From NCBI GenBank assembly GCA_026708965.1, contig JAPOTY010000004.1, positions 1 to 63,099 of the forward strand: DNA of 63,099 nucleotides. Direction: 5' to 3'. A model generated the notes under the pieces. It was not told where the DNA came from. It searched no databases and worked only from the letters and a program-made list of their open reading frames with translations. Positions 29,788-38,349 of the stretch are shown here, piece by piece (positions within the stretch are counted from its first letter, which is position 1; each line of letters starts with the position of its first letter). This DNA is from Gammaproteobacteria bacterium (GTDB lineage: Bacteria; Pseudomonadota; Gammaproteobacteria; Steroidobacterales; Foliamicaceae). Made by a program: the position numbers and the translations under genes.

Positions 29788-30778
29788 GGACGCTGCGCCG
29801 CCGCATGGCGATCCAAACGAAGGCCGGAGCGCCAACCAGAGCCGCCACCACGCCCAGCTTGAGTTCGTTGGCGGCGGGCATCAGCCGCACGCCGATATCC
29901 GCCAGCACGAGGATCAATCCCGCCAGCAGAGCCGACGGAAACAGCGAGCGCGCCGGATCATGATCCACCATGGGCCGCACGATATGCGGCGCAACAATAC
30001 CCACGAATCCGATCACGCCGGCCAGCGCCACCGCCGCGCCGGTGGCCAGTCCCGCGCCGGTAACGATGGCCAGCCGCTGGCGGCGCAGGTTCAGCCCCAC
30101 GCCGCTGGCGGCCTCTTCCCCCAGCGTCAGGGCCGACAGTCCGCGCCGGGAGGCCAACAGGATGCCAAGCCCCGCGATCAGGAACGGCGCGGCGAATCCC
30201 AGATCCTGCAGGCTCCGGTTGGCGACCGAGCCCAGCATCCAATTAATCATGTCCGCCAAGGAGAACGGGTTCGGGGCCAAGTTCATCATCAGGTTCATGG
30301 CAGCGGCGGCAAAACTGGAAAGACCCACGCCAATAAGGATCAGAGTGACCACTGAAGTGGTCCGCAGCGCCGCCAAGGCCACCAGCCCGGTGCCTGCAAG
30401 CGCGCCCATGATCGCAGCCGTGGGCATGGCCCAGGCGCTCAAGGCGGCGAAGCCGTAGTACAAGGCCCCGGTCGCCCCCAAGGAGGCCATCGCGGAAATG
30501 CCGAGCACGCCGGGTCCCGCCAGCGGGTTGCGAAGCAGTCCCTGCAGGGCTGCGCCGCTGGCGCCGAGCGCCGCGCCCACGGCGAAAGCGGTGAGCGCGC
30601 GGGGCAAGCGGATATGCAGCACCACCAGCCGGTCGCCGGGATCGCCGCCGAGCGCCAGCGCCGCCAGAACCCGTTCCGCCTCCATGGGCGTTGAGCCCAG
30701 CAGGCAGGCGGCGAATAACGCCGCGGCGCAGGCCAGGATCAGCGCTGCGAACGCAATCCGCATGATCCGGCTCCGCAT
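29780..30778 (-). CDS. btuC: Corrinoid ABC transporter permease (FecCD family)
   Basis: This 332-residue polytopic protein with about ten predicted spans shows the FecCD-family signatures LPRALTAFAVGAALGASGAALQGLLRNPLAGPGVLGIS and GFVGIVAPHIVRPMVDHDP (each seen in parts). An alternative start is the internal ATG at 30763. It overlaps btuD by 8 bp and follows btuF by about 70 bp. Together they form the inner-membrane importer for corrinoids brought through BtuB. Confidence 0.9.
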   Translation of the reverse strand: MRSRIMRIAFAALILACAAALFAACLLGSTPMEAERVLAALALGGDPGDRLVVLHIRLPRALTAFAVGAALGASGAALQGLLRNPLAGPGVLGISAMASLGATGALYYGFAALSAWAMPTAAIMGALAGTGLVALAALRTTSVVTLILIGVGLSSFAAAAMNLMMNLAPNPFSLADMINWMLGSVANRSLQDLGFAAPFLIAGLGILLASRRGLSALTLGEEAASGVGLNLRRQRLAIVTGAGLATGAAVALAGVIGFVGIVAPHIVRPMVDHDPARSLFPSALLAGLILVLADIGVRLMPAANELKLGVVAALVGAPAFVWIAMRRRSVHD

Positions 30779-30850
30779 CCTGAATCGATACCATTCAGTT
30801 CCGCAGCTTTGCTTTGCATGCCAAGGCGTCGGGGCATTGACTCTCCCGGC

Positions 30851-31717
30851 TCAGCGCGCCGCAGCGGCAGCCAGCGCCTCCACCGCGTCCATCAAAAACC
30901 AAGCTCCGCAGGCGGTCCAGGCACCCTCTATCGGGATCAATTCACCAGCTTGAAGCAAGGATCTGGCCACCGGATGGCGCATCGGGCTCCAAGCGTGCGG
31001 ATGATTCGTCCGGCTGTCGAAGAAGGCCGGAATCATGAAATCCGGCCGTTCATAGACCAGCCGCTCCAGCGGAATCGGCCGCCAGCCCGGCCGGGTCTGG
31101 AAATTCTCCAAGCCCGCCGCCGCAATGATCTCGTGGACCAGCGAGCCAGGGCCGGTGGTCACGCCCGCAGGCGTCATGTAAAGTCCATCAATGCCCGGCG
31201 CAAGAGTCGGCAAGGCCGCTAGGCGATCCTGCATTTCCGCTGCCACGGCCCGCCCCTGTTGCGCCGAACCAAGCGCCCGCGCCGTTTCCAGAACCACCTC
31301 GCCGACGGTTTCGATATCCTCAGCCCAAGACACGTGGTGCACCGGCACCCCGGCGCGCTGGAATATCGCCGCCGCCCCGGGTCCGCCGCCGTAGGCGCGC
31401 ACGACGAGGTCCGGCTTGAGGATGATGACATCCTCGGCGACCGGACGAACCGAGGGCAGCCCCGCGGCGTGGCCGCGCATATAGGAAAATTCGCGCTCCG
31501 CATCCGGCGACAGGGCCAGAATGCGGTCCCTTTCGACGAACTTGAGCAGATACTGATCGGCGCAGAAGTCGAGGCTGACGATGCGCTGCGGGCGCCGCTG
31601 CTCGAAACGCGGCTCCCGCGAATCAACCCCGCATCCGGCGAGCGTCGCCGCCAGCGCTGCCGCCAGCAGCCCGCCGCCAGCGCGGCACGGGTTTGCGGCC
31701 CGGCTCAGTATTGCCAC
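30851..31717 (-). CDS. btuF: Corrinoid-binding lipoprotein (BtuF-like)
   Basis: This 288-residue type III substrate-binding protein has a lipoprotein signal ending in ATLAGC (Cys29), so it should be membrane-tethered in the periplasm. The fold is marked by RPQRIVSLDFCADQYLLKFV, ILALSPDAEREFSYM and ILKPDLVVRAYGGG, with a C-terminal helix pair. The start overlaps the end of btuB by 13 bp. It delivers the corrinoid to BtuCD. Confidence 0.87.
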   Translation of the reverse strand: MAILSRAANPCRAGGGLLAAALAATLAGCGVDSREPRFEQRRPQRIVSLDFCADQYLLKFVERDRILALSPDAEREFSYMRGHAAGLPSVRPVAEDVIILKPDLVVRAYGGGPGAAAIFQRAGVPVHHVSWAEDIETVGEVVLETARALGSAQQGRAVAAEMQDRLAALPTLAPGIDGLYMTPAGVTTGPGSLVHEIIAAAGLENFQTRPGWRPIPLERLVYERPDFMIPAFFDSRTNHPHAWSPMRHPVARSLLQAGELIPIEGAWTACGAWFLMDAVEALAAAAAR

Positions 31718-33558
31718 CGCGCGCCCAGCGAGAACGACCGGCCGGGGGTCCCGTAGCCGAGGATTTGCTGGTAATGAGTGTCGAACAGGTTCTCAATGCG
31801 CCCATAGACCTCGAAACGGTCGGAAATCTCGTAACGGGCGTTGATGTCGAGGCGCGTCCAAGCATCGAGCTCAACGCCGCCCCGGTCCGGCTCCGCGCCG
31901 TTGTAGCGCAGCAGCAGGGCGCCTGAGAAGGCGCCTGGCGGATCGAAGTCCAGCAACAGGTCGCCGGAATGCTTCGGCAGGCGAAGCAACGGATCGCCGT
32001 CGCTTTCCTTGGCCTCAATCCAAGCATAGTCCGCGCGCAGCTCGACATAGTCGCTGAGCGCCCAGCTTGCCGACACTTCGATGCCCTCGGATTCGACTTC
32101 GGCGATATTCTCATAGCCGCCAACGCCGAAGGAGAAATTGATCAGATCCTCGGTGTTTTGGCGAAACAGCGTGATGCTGGCTTGAACGCGATCGGCGGCC
32201 GGCTTCCAATCGAGGCCCACTTCCATGCCGTCGGAGCGTTCCGGCCGCAGCGCTTCGTTGGCTGCCGCGGCGCCGCAGCAGAAGTAAGTCGATTGGAAGA
32301 TGGTGGGCGCCTTGAAGCCCTGCCCCCAGCTGCCCCGCAGCGTCAGCGCAGGGGAAGGCCGGTACGAGGCGGCAAACCGTGCCGTGGTTTCCGACCCGAA
32401 GCGGTCATGGTCGTCCGAGCGCACACCGCCGGTGAGCGTGAGCGGATCGGCGGGCCTGAATTCGTAGAAAGCGAACAGTCCGCTGAGCACACTGCGGTCC
32501 ATGCTGGCCGCCGATCTCTCGCGTTCGGCGCCAACGGCCAAGGTATTGCGCGGATCGATCTCCAATGTGCCCTGGTAGCGGAAGAGCGTGCGCTCGCCCA
32601 TGGCATCGAAGCTAGAGGAGCCGTTGGTGAAGTTCCGGCGATCGATCTCCGCGCGGCCCGCCAGCAGGCGATTATCCAGCCGCCCGCCAAGCAGCGGCAC
32701 CTTCAGGGCCACATGCGCCGACCGCTCCGTCGTCTCGCTGATTTCATCGCCGTCGCCGACCCGCCCCTGCGCGCCGGATCGAAAGCTGTCGAATTCCGCC
32801 CGGGCGTCGTTCCACAGAATGCTGCTGTCGATACGCGCCCCGCCCGGCAGATTCAGCCCGGCCTTTGCCGACAGGGTTAAGGAATCGAAGCCGTCTTTCT
32901 CGGTATTGCCGTTGCGCTCGTCGGCCTTGGAAATGCCTTCGGTCGCGAGCTGCGTGGCGGCGAGCCTGAAATCCCCGGCATCGCCGCCGTGGCTGACAGA
33001 GGCGCCGCCCCGAAAGGTACCGAACGAACCCCCCTCCCCGAACAGGCCTCCCGCCAATCCCTCGCCCGGCCGCTTGGTGACGATGGACACCACGCCGCCG
33101 ATGGCATCCGTGCCCCAGAGCGTCGATTGCGGCCCGCTCAGTATCTCGATCCGCTCGATATGCGCGGTGTCCAAGCGGGCGAAGTTGAAGCCGCCGCCAG
33201 GCGACGACGCGTCATTGGCTGCCACGCCGTCAATCAAAACCAGCGTCTGATCGCTGGAGGCGCCGCGGATGCGCACCGAGGCGGAGCCGCCGAAGGCGCC
33301 ATTTTGGTTGATGGTCACGCCCGGCGTGGCGGCGATCGCATCGACGGCGTGATTGAAGCCGATCGCTTCCAGCCGGGCGGCATCGATAATCCGCACCGTC
33401 GATCCCGCCTCCGCGATCGTCTGCTCAATCCGCGTGCCGGTCACGACAATGGTGTCGATCGGGGCTTCGTCGTCGCCGCCGTCCGGCGTCTGAGCCTGTG
33501 CGAACGTGAACTGAAGTGCCTGGGCAGCCAATAATCCTGTAATCCAGAAAGCGCGCAT
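31705..33558 (-). CDS. btuB: TonB-dependent cobalamin receptor
   Basis: This 617-residue outer-membrane receptor has a signal peptide ending near FTFAQAQ, a TonB box IDTIVVTGTRI, and a plug domain (SVRIRGASSDQTLVLIDGV, IERIEILSGPQSTLWGTDAIGG). A 22-strand barrel follows, ending in FSLGARWQY. Length and plug match the BtuB group. The cobalamin riboswitch upstream (33733-33890) makes the substrate call firm. Confidence 0.93.
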   Translation of the reverse strand: MRAFWITGLLAAQALQFTFAQAQTPDGGDDEAPIDTIVVTGTRIEQTIAEAGSTVRIIDAARLEAIGFNHAVDAIAATPGVTINQNGAFGGSASVRIRGASSDQTLVLIDGVAANDASSPGGGFNFARLDTAHIERIEILSGPQSTLWGTDAIGGVVSIVTKRPGEGLAGGLFGEGGSFGTFRGGASVSHGGDAGDFRLAATQLATEGISKADERNGNTEKDGFDSLTLSAKAGLNLPGGARIDSSILWNDARAEFDSFRSGAQGRVGDGDEISETTERSAHVALKVPLLGGRLDNRLLAGRAEIDRRNFTNGSSSFDAMGERTLFRYQGTLEIDPRNTLAVGAERERSAASMDRSVLSGLFAFYEFRPADPLTLTGGVRSDDHDRFGSETTARFAASYRPSPALTLRGSWGQGFKAPTIFQSTYFCCGAAAANEALRPERSDGMEVGLDWKPAADRVQASITLFRQNTEDLINFSFGVGGYENIAEVESEGIEVSASWALSDYVELRADYAWIEAKESDGDPLLRLPKHSGDLLLDFDPPGAFSGALLLRYNGAEPDRGGVELDAWTRLDINARYEISDRFEVYGRIENLFDTHYQQILGYGTPGRSFSLGARWQY

Positions 33559-33732
33559 CGTCTATCTCCTCCGCGCCCAGCGGGCGCACCGAATGACAAG
33601 TCCGGCCCTAACGACTGCATGCACCCGCAGGGCTTACTGCATGTCGCTACCAAGGAGAAGGGACATCGGAGGCTTCCCCGATGCTCGCTCCCGTCCGAAG
33701 GCAATGTTCCCGACCGACGAACGAACGACGCG
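33559..33732 (-). promoter_or_regulatory. Leader between riboswitch and btuB (expression platform)
   Basis: About 170 nt of leader lies between the aptamer and the btuB start. It includes a hairpin-forming stretch (CATCGG at 33664-33669 and CCGATG at 33678-33683) and two copies of ACTGCATG (near 33614 and 33643). Which segment pairs with the aptamer or hides the ribosome-binding site (GGAGGAG just before ATG) cannot be told by eye. Confidence 0.5.
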
Positions 33733-33890
33733 ATGGCAGGTCTCCTGGCTCGCCGATCAACGCTTTTTGGCCGCCTTCCCGGAGATATCCCCAGTGGCAT
33801 ATTGGCCGCAAGCTCCCAGCTCACAGTTGCGGGTACAGCCTCGGATTCACACCGAGTTCCCTATTAGCCGCCTTGCCCAGGCGGCACCAT
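33733..33890 (-). ncRNA. Cobalamin riboswitch
   Basis: Read on the minus strand, the conserved elements appear in order: GGGAACTCGGTGTGAATCCG, then GCTGTACCCGCAACTGTGAG, GCCACTGG, CCGGGAAGGCGG and finally GAGCCAGGAGACCTGCC. This is the AdoCbl aptamer core with its B12 box. It stands before btuB and would lower btuB and transporter expression when adenosylcobalamin is abundant. A GCCGCC/GGCGGC hairpin at 33867-33885 forms the 5' outer stem. Confidence 0.95.
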
Positions 33891-33928
33891 CTGCCCGCAT
33901 TCTAGCGACGCAATCAGAAGCGCGTCAA

Positions 33929-33983
33929 GGCGGCGGCGGCTCCTGCCGCCGATGCTCCCGCGAGGCGGGTATAAGCAACGGGC
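33929..33983. repeat. Partial copy of the palindromic element (copy 4)
   Basis: A GGCGGC...GCCGCC hairpin (33929-33950) is followed by a right arm CTCCCGCGAGGCGGG and AAGCAACGGGC (33955-33983). The order and spacing match window positions 36-70, and the outer arm part matches the arm at 12817-12845 in outline. It lies between cobO and the riboswitch. Confidence 0.65.
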
Positions 33984-34011
33984 TGCGGCGGGCGCAGCGG
34001 CTCCGCCCGGA

Positions 34012-34614
34012 TCAGAAATCGATGCCGCGCACCGCTTTTATCCCCGCCTGGAACGGATGCTTGACGGCCCGCATCTCGCTGACCAAGTCCGCGTATTCGC
34101 ACAATTCCGGCTTGGCGTCGCGGCCCGTGAGGATCACGCTGGTTCGCGCCGACCGCGCCTCGAGGCCTTCTATGACCGAGGCTTCCGACAGATACCCGTA
34201 GCGCAGGGCGATATTGATTTCGTCCAGCACAACAAGGTCGTAATCGCCGCTCGCCAGCAATTCGCGCGCCCGCTGGAAGGCCGCCTGCGCGACCACGGTG
34301 TCGCGCTCCAGATCCTGGGTATTCCAAGTGAACCCTTCGCCCATTGTGCTCCAGTCGATCTGGCCTTCGAACTTCGAGAAAAACTGGCGTTCGCCTGTTT
34401 TCCACTTGCCTTTGATGAATTGGACCACGCCCACCCGTTGCCCCCATCCGAGCGCCCGGGCGATCACGCCAAAGGCCGAGCTCGACTTGCCCTTGCCGTC
34501 GCCCGTGTACACCAGCACCAAGCCGCGCTGGGCGGTCGTTGACGCTGCCATCCGCTTGCGGTGGGCGGATTGCTGGGCCTTCATTCTTTCGGTATGTTTC
34601 TTGGCGTCAGTCAT
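34012..34614 (-). CDS. cobO: Cob(I)yrinic acid a,c-diamide adenosyltransferase
   Basis: The 200-residue CobO/BtuR-type enzyme transfers the adenosyl group of ATP to cobalt(I) corrinoids. The P-loop VYTGDGKGKSSSAFGVIARAL is at about 33-53, with QFIKGKWKTGERQFF, FTWNTQDLERD and VVLDEINIALRYGYL following. ATG 34614 was chosen because it gives the family's N-terminus (an HxxRM-rich helix) and overlaps the cobC stop by 8 bp. Last gene of the cobTSCO operon. Confidence 0.94.
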   Translation of the reverse strand: MTDAKKHTERMKAQQSAHRKRMAASTTAQRGLVLVYTGDGKGKSSSAFGVIARALGWGQRVGVVQFIKGKWKTGERQFFSKFEGQIDWSTMGEGFTWNTQDLERDTVVAQAAFQRARELLASGDYDLVVLDEINIALRYGYLSEASVIEGLEARSARTSVILTGRDAKPELCEYADLVSEMRAVKHPFQAGIKAVRGIDF

Positions 34615-35164
34615 GGCTCGATCCCCCGGTCGGATCTCCGTTGATATTCGGCAGCGCAACGATTGCGCCAAAGCCGACCGAAGCCCCGGAACCCCACGCC
34701 TGACGGGGGTCCTTGGAGCGGGCAACCCTGATCACTCCGGCATGGGTGACGATCGCGATGGGACCGTCCCGCGCCGACCAATCGGCAAGCGCCGCATCGA
34801 CCCGGCTTTTGAGCATGGCCACGCTTTCGCCCCCGTGGGGGCGCGCGTGAAGGACATTATCCGCCCAAGCGTCGATTTCCTGTTTCGGCAGTTCCGCCCA
34901 AGGCCGGCCTTCCCAAGCGCCGAAGTCGATTTCCTTCAGCCGCTCGTCGATATCCAGCGGCAGACCTGCGGCATCGGCAATGCGTTGCGCCAGCAGCCGG
35001 CAGCGCCTCAGCGGGCTGGATGCCACCCGGCGCGCTTGCGGAAGGGCGGAAAGCACCGCCGCCGCCTCATCGGCAAAAGTATCGGCCACATCCACGTCCG
35101 TTTGGCCGTAGCACAGGCCCGGAGCGATATCGGGCCGGGTGTGGCGGACCAGGATCAAGCCCAT
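34607..35164 (-). CDS. cobC: Alpha-ribazole phosphatase (histidine phosphatase family)
   Basis: This 185-residue phosphatase removes the phosphate from alpha-ribazole phosphate or adenosylcobalamin phosphate. The catalytic motif is LILVRHTRPDIAPG at 3-16 (RHT form), with SSPLRRCRLLAQRIA, EIDFGAWEGRPW and the second histidine in AIVTHAGVIRVA. ATG 35164 begins just before the RHT motif and overlaps cobS by 10 bp. Confidence 0.92.
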   Translation of the reverse strand: MGLILVRHTRPDIAPGLCYGQTDVDVADTFADEAAAVLSALPQARRVASSPLRRCRLLAQRIADAAGLPLDIDERLKEIDFGAWEGRPWAELPKQEIDAWADNVLHARPHGGESVAMLKSRVDAALADWSARDGPIAIVTHAGVIRVARSKDPRQAWGSGASVGFGAIVALPNINGDPTGGSSHD

Positions 35165-35913
35165 GCCGCCAGTCCCAGGTAGAGTCCGATCTCGCTGGCC
35201 TGCTGGACCGCGCCCAGAGTGTCGCCCGTATAGCCGCCCAGCCTGGGTTCGAAGTAAAGCCGCATCAGCACATGCCCGGCGAGCAGTCCGGCCAGAGCGA
35301 GGAGCGCGGCGAGGGGCGACAGGAAAGCCGCCAGCCCGGCCGCCAGCACCGCGCCTGTTAGCAGCACAACCAAGCCCCCCGCAGCGCCCAGGCGCTTTGA
35401 AGCCTCGGCGGCGGCGCCGGTCTCGCGGATATAGCGGCTGGTTTGGATAACCGCCACGCTGGAAAGGCGCGAAAGGCCATGGCCGGCAATCAGGGCGATG
35501 CAAACCGTTGCCGGCGCCAAGCCGGACAGCGCAGCGAACTTGATGCCCAGCGCCATGACCAGCGCCACGCTGCCGTACGTGCCGAGGCGGCTGTCGCGCA
35601 TGATTTCAAGGGCGCGGCCGGCCTCGGCGGACGAGGCGCCGATGCCGTCGAATGTGTCGGCCAAGCCGTCTTCGTGAAAAGCCCCGGTCGCCGCCAGTCC
35701 GGCCGCAATCGCCAAAAGCACGGCCACCGGCCCGTCCAACCAGACTTGCGCCAGCATGAAAACGCCCGCGCAGACAGCGCCGATCAGGGCGCCGACCAAG
35801 GGGTAGTAGCGCACTGCGGCGGCCAGCTGCGCCGCGCTGAAGTCCGCCCCCGCCGGGATGGGCACCCGGGTGAGGAACTGAACCGCGAGCGCCAGGACCC
35901 GCAATTCCTTCAT
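35155..35913 (-). CDS. cobS: Adenosylcobinamide-GDP ribazoletransferase
   Basis: This 252-residue inner-membrane enzyme condenses AdoCbi-GDP with alpha-ribazole (phosphate) in the last assembly steps. Conserved segments are QFLTRVPIPAG, YYPLVGALIGAVCAG, FHEDGLADTFDGIGAS (acidic metal-binding motif) and IMRDSRLGTYGSVALVM. ATG 35913 was chosen because it gives the standard N-terminus (KELRVLALAVQFLTR). It follows cobT after 11 bp. Confidence 0.95.
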   Translation of the reverse strand: MKELRVLALAVQFLTRVPIPAGADFSAAQLAAAVRYYPLVGALIGAVCAGVFMLAQVWLDGPVAVLLAIAAGLAATGAFHEDGLADTFDGIGASSAEAGRALEIMRDSRLGTYGSVALVMALGIKFAALSGLAPATVCIALIAGHGLSRLSSVAVIQTSRYIRETGAAAEASKRLGAAGGLVVLLTGAVLAAGLAAFLSPLAALLALAGLLAGHVLMRLYFEPRLGGYTGDTLGAVQQASEIGLYLGLAAWA

Positions 35914-35924
35914 AATCGGATGGC

Positions 35925-36956
35925 TCACTTCCGCTCGCTGACCCCGGCGGACTCGAAGCTCGCCATGTCGCGCAGCATCGCTGCGGCCGCCCGCACCAGC
36001 GGCCACGCCAGCAGGGCGCCGGTGCCTTCGCCCAGCCGGAGATCAAGCTCCAGCAACGGGCGGGCTCCGAGCGCCTCCAGCACGACCGAATGTCCGGTTT
36101 CGGCGGAGCGGTGGGCAAAAACCAGGTTCCCCATGATTTCGGGCGATAGGCGCGCCGCGGCAAGCGCCGATACCGTGGCGATAAAGCCGTCCACCAGCAC
36201 CAGCTTGCCCGCTTGGGCGGCGCCCAGCATGGCGCCCGCCAGCATCACGGACTCGAATCCGCCGTATTCGCGCAGAGCGGCGGATGGATCCAGTTCAGCG
36301 GATGTTCGTGCCGCCGCTGCATCCAGCACGCGCCGTTTGCGATCCAGGCCGACGGCATCGAGCCCGGTGCCGCTGCCGACAAGCCGGTCGATGGGCAGGC
36401 CCAGAATCTTCGCGGCCACCAGGCTGGCGGACGAGGTATTGCCGATGCCCATCTCGCCGAAACAAACCGCTTCGTGGGCGCCATCGCCGCCCGCCTCGCT
36501 TCCTGCGCGCAGCGCGGATTCGCATTGCTCGGCCGACATGGCCGGCTGCTCAAGGGAATTCAGGGTCCCGGCGGCGATGCGCCGCGAAACGAGCCGGGGG
36601 TGCTCCACGGGAAGCCCCGTGACACCGGCATCGACGACAGCGAAATCCACGCCCAGCGCGCGGGCCATCACGTTGGCCGCCGCGCCGCCCGCAAGGAAGT
36701 TCAGCAGCATCTGCCGAGTCACCTCCGGAGGGAAGGCGGAGACGCCCGCGGAAGCGATGCCATGATCGCCGGCGAAGACGGTCAGCTTGCAGCGTTCCAT
36801 CTTGGGCGCAAGCGTTTGCTGAACGCGGGCGAGTTGCGCCGCCAAGCTTTCCAGCCTGCCCAGGGAGCCGACAGGCTTGGTCTTGGAATCGATCGCCTCG
36901 GCGACGGCGCGATCGAAATCCGGCGCCGCTTCCATAGGTTCTTTGCGTGCTGTCAT
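35925..36956 (-). CDS. cobT: Nicotinate-nucleotide--dimethylbenzimidazole phosphoribosyltransferase
   Basis: The 343-residue CobT activates the lower-ligand base to alpha-ribazole phosphate. Motifs: DSKTKPVGSLGRLESLA near 25, VFAGDHGIASAGVSAFPPEVT, FGEMGIGNTSSASLVAAKI and GSGTGLDAVGLDRK, with the catalytic Glu expected in the C-terminal LDLRLGEGTGALLAWPLV. ATG 36956 lies in the 45-bp repeat shared with gltB. First gene of cobTSCO. Confidence 0.95.
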   Translation of the reverse strand: MTARKEPMEAAPDFDRAVAEAIDSKTKPVGSLGRLESLAAQLARVQQTLAPKMERCKLTVFAGDHGIASAGVSAFPPEVTRQMLLNFLAGGAAANVMARALGVDFAVVDAGVTGLPVEHPRLVSRRIAAGTLNSLEQPAMSAEQCESALRAGSEAGGDGAHEAVCFGEMGIGNTSSASLVAAKILGLPIDRLVGSGTGLDAVGLDRKRRVLDAAAARTSAELDPSAALREYGGFESVMLAGAMLGAAQAGKLVLVDGFIATVSALAAARLSPEIMGNLVFAHRSAETGHSVVLEALGARPLLELDLRLGEGTGALLAWPLVRAAAAMLRDMASFESAGVSERK

Positions 36957-36987
36957 ATAGCCGATCCTCAAACTGAGCGACGCGCCG
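36943..36987. repeat. Leader repeat shared with gltB (cobT copy)
   Basis: This copy matches 18985-19029 at 41 of 45 positions and covers the first four codons (MTAR), the GAGGATCGGCTAT ribosome-binding region and about 30 bp upstream. The proteins diverge from residue 5 on (MTARKEP versus MTARNGP), so the similarity is in DNA and not from shared protein descent. Confidence 0.8.
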
Positions 36988-37033
36988 CCTAGCCAAGCAG
37001 CGCTTGCAAGCACCGATAGGCGGGCACCTCAAA

Positions 37034-37426
37034 CTATGCGCTTAACACCTCAATTTCCGTGCAGCTTTGCAATTTCTTGTCACTTGTGACCAAAGTGAGG
37101 CCGAGCACCTTGGCCGAAGCGGCGATGAATCTGTCGGCGGGGTCCTGATTCGCCACAGCGATGCTTCTGCTGCTTATGGCAATTTCCATGGAAATTGGAA
37201 CCTCAATAACCGGACTATTCCGCAAAGCCTCGACAAGCCAGGATTCCGCGCGGGCCGCAAGCTCAATCCTGCCCTTTTCCGCAAGCAACAACACCTCCCA
37301 GCAGCTGATCGATGATAGGTGGAGGATGGCATCTTCCGAGGCCAATGCCTTTAGCGTGTTCTCTTGAATGCGATCCGGCGCAATCAGGCTCCAAATCCAG
37401 ACATGCGTATCAAGCAGCAGATTCAT
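37034..37426 (-). CDS. PIN-domain toxin, VapC family
   Basis: This 130-residue PIN ribonuclease begins NLLLDTHVWIWSL (first Asp at 6), with ISCWEVLLLAEKGRI (Glu near 44), NQDPADRFIAASAKVLG (Asp near 97 and 100) and LVTSDKKLQ at the end. These are the expected metal-binding residues. It follows a Phd-like antitoxin gene after 40 bp and lies upstream of cobT in the same direction, 77 bp from the cobT start. Confidence 0.92.
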   Translation of the reverse strand: MNLLLDTHVWIWSLIAPDRIQENTLKALASEDAILHLSSISCWEVLLLAEKGRIELAARAESWLVEALRNSPVIEVPISMEIAISSRSIAVANQDPADRFIAASAKVLGLTLVTSDKKLQSCTEIEVLSA

Positions 37427-37466
37427 GTCTCAATTGATTGATCCGATATTTATCGCGGCTGCAAAA

Positions 37467-37703
37467 TCAACGCAGAGCCTCCCAATCCTCCAAATCGCCG
37501 ACCGGCTCGACAAGATCGCCCGGAATCCGGACCGTGCCTTTCATGCTGCCAATCCAGTCCGAACCCGCCGGCTTGGGGGGAGGCACGACCCGGGCGACCG
37601 GCTTGCCATAGCGGGTGACGAGCACGGGGGTGCCTGTTTCGGAAACCTGCGTCAGGACTGCGAGGCACTTGGCTTTGAATTGAGAGACGTTGATCTGATT
37701 CAT
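37467..37703 (-). CDS. Phd/YefM-type antitoxin
   Basis: This 78-residue protein has the Phd/YefM fold: INVSQFKAKCLAVLTQV, then the conserved hairpin GTPVLVTRYGKPVARVVPP (residues 24-42). A C-terminal toxin-binding tail (GDLVEPVGDLEDWEALR) follows. ATG 37703 starts the conserved domain. It precedes the VapC gene, so the pair forms a type II module of mixed family (Phd with PIN), which is common. Confidence 0.9.
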   Translation of the reverse strand: MNQINVSQFKAKCLAVLTQVSETGTPVLVTRYGKPVARVVPPPKPAGSDWIGSMKGTVRIPGDLVEPVGDLEDWEALR

Positions 37704-37799
37704 GGCGGCGACGCTAGCATAGTCCACATAAGTAGTCAACACGCATGTCGGCAACTATAGGGAGCACATAAAGCGTCCGGTTTTAGAGCACATGCGGAA

Positions 37800-38120
37800 T
37801 CAGGCAATCAGGCGCGAGTTGACCAGGCGATTGAGGCTGATGCCCTCCTCCGCCGCCTTGATGGCAAGCTCGCGATGGGTCGCAGGCGGAATGCGCACAA
37901 CGAATTTTCCGCTGTAGGCACGCTCGGACAGCGGCTCCGGCGGGGATTCGCCTGTGGTTTTCATGTCGGCCAGCACTCCGCCAACCAGCTTCCGAATACC
38001 CGCCAGCGCCTCGGCGGGGGTAGCAGCGACCCAGCTCAGCGAAGGAAACTCCGCGCAAAGCCCAATATGCTCTCCATCCTCGGCGGACCAAGTAATTCGA
38101 TAGGTATAGTGGTCAGTCAC
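37800..38120 (-). CDS. hicB: HicB-type antitoxin
   Basis: This 106-residue protein has an N-terminal partial RNase-H-like HicB fold (YTYRITWSAEDGEHIGLCAEFPSLS...TPAEALAGIRKLV). Its C-terminal DNA-binding region is of ribbon-helix-helix type (GKFVVRIPPATHRELAIKAAEEGISLNRLVNSRL). It overlaps the hicA-like gene by 8 bp and is second in the pair, the usual hicAB order. Confidence 0.9.
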   Translation of the reverse strand: MTDHYTYRITWSAEDGEHIGLCAEFPSLSWVAATPAEALAGIRKLVGGVLADMKTTGESPPEPLSERAYSGKFVVRIPPATHRELAIKAAEEGISLNRLVNSRLIA

Positions 38121-38349
38121 GTTGATCCTCCAGTTTTTCGATCGCCTTGAGGACTTGGCGAACCTGATAGGCCTTGGCCATTCCGCCCCGACTTTGTATA
38201 TTCACCCTCGGGTCCCCCGGCCACGGCATCCGATATACCCGATGGCTGGTTCCCGCCCGCCGGGGCGCGCCGAAATAGGCATCGCATATCCTGCAAAGAT
38301 CACGGAAACGCACTCCGCCCGGGTTGCGCCGCAGCGAGTCGATATCCAT
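38113..38349 (-). CDS. hicA: HicA-type toxin
   Basis: This 78-residue protein of the YcfA/HicA mRNA interferase family has a dsRBD-like fold with the catalytic histidine in AGTSHRVYRMPW (about 39). FRDLCRICDAYFG and a C-terminal helix KAYQVRQVLKAIEKLE match the family. ATG 38349 has AGGAGG 5 bp before it, the best ribosome site in this cluster. It cleaves mRNA when not bound by HicB (family knowledge). Confidence 0.87.
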   Translation of the reverse strand: MDIDSLRRNPGGVRFRDLCRICDAYFGAPRRAGTSHRVYRMPWPGDPRVNIQSRGGMAKAYQVRQVLKAIEKLEDQRD

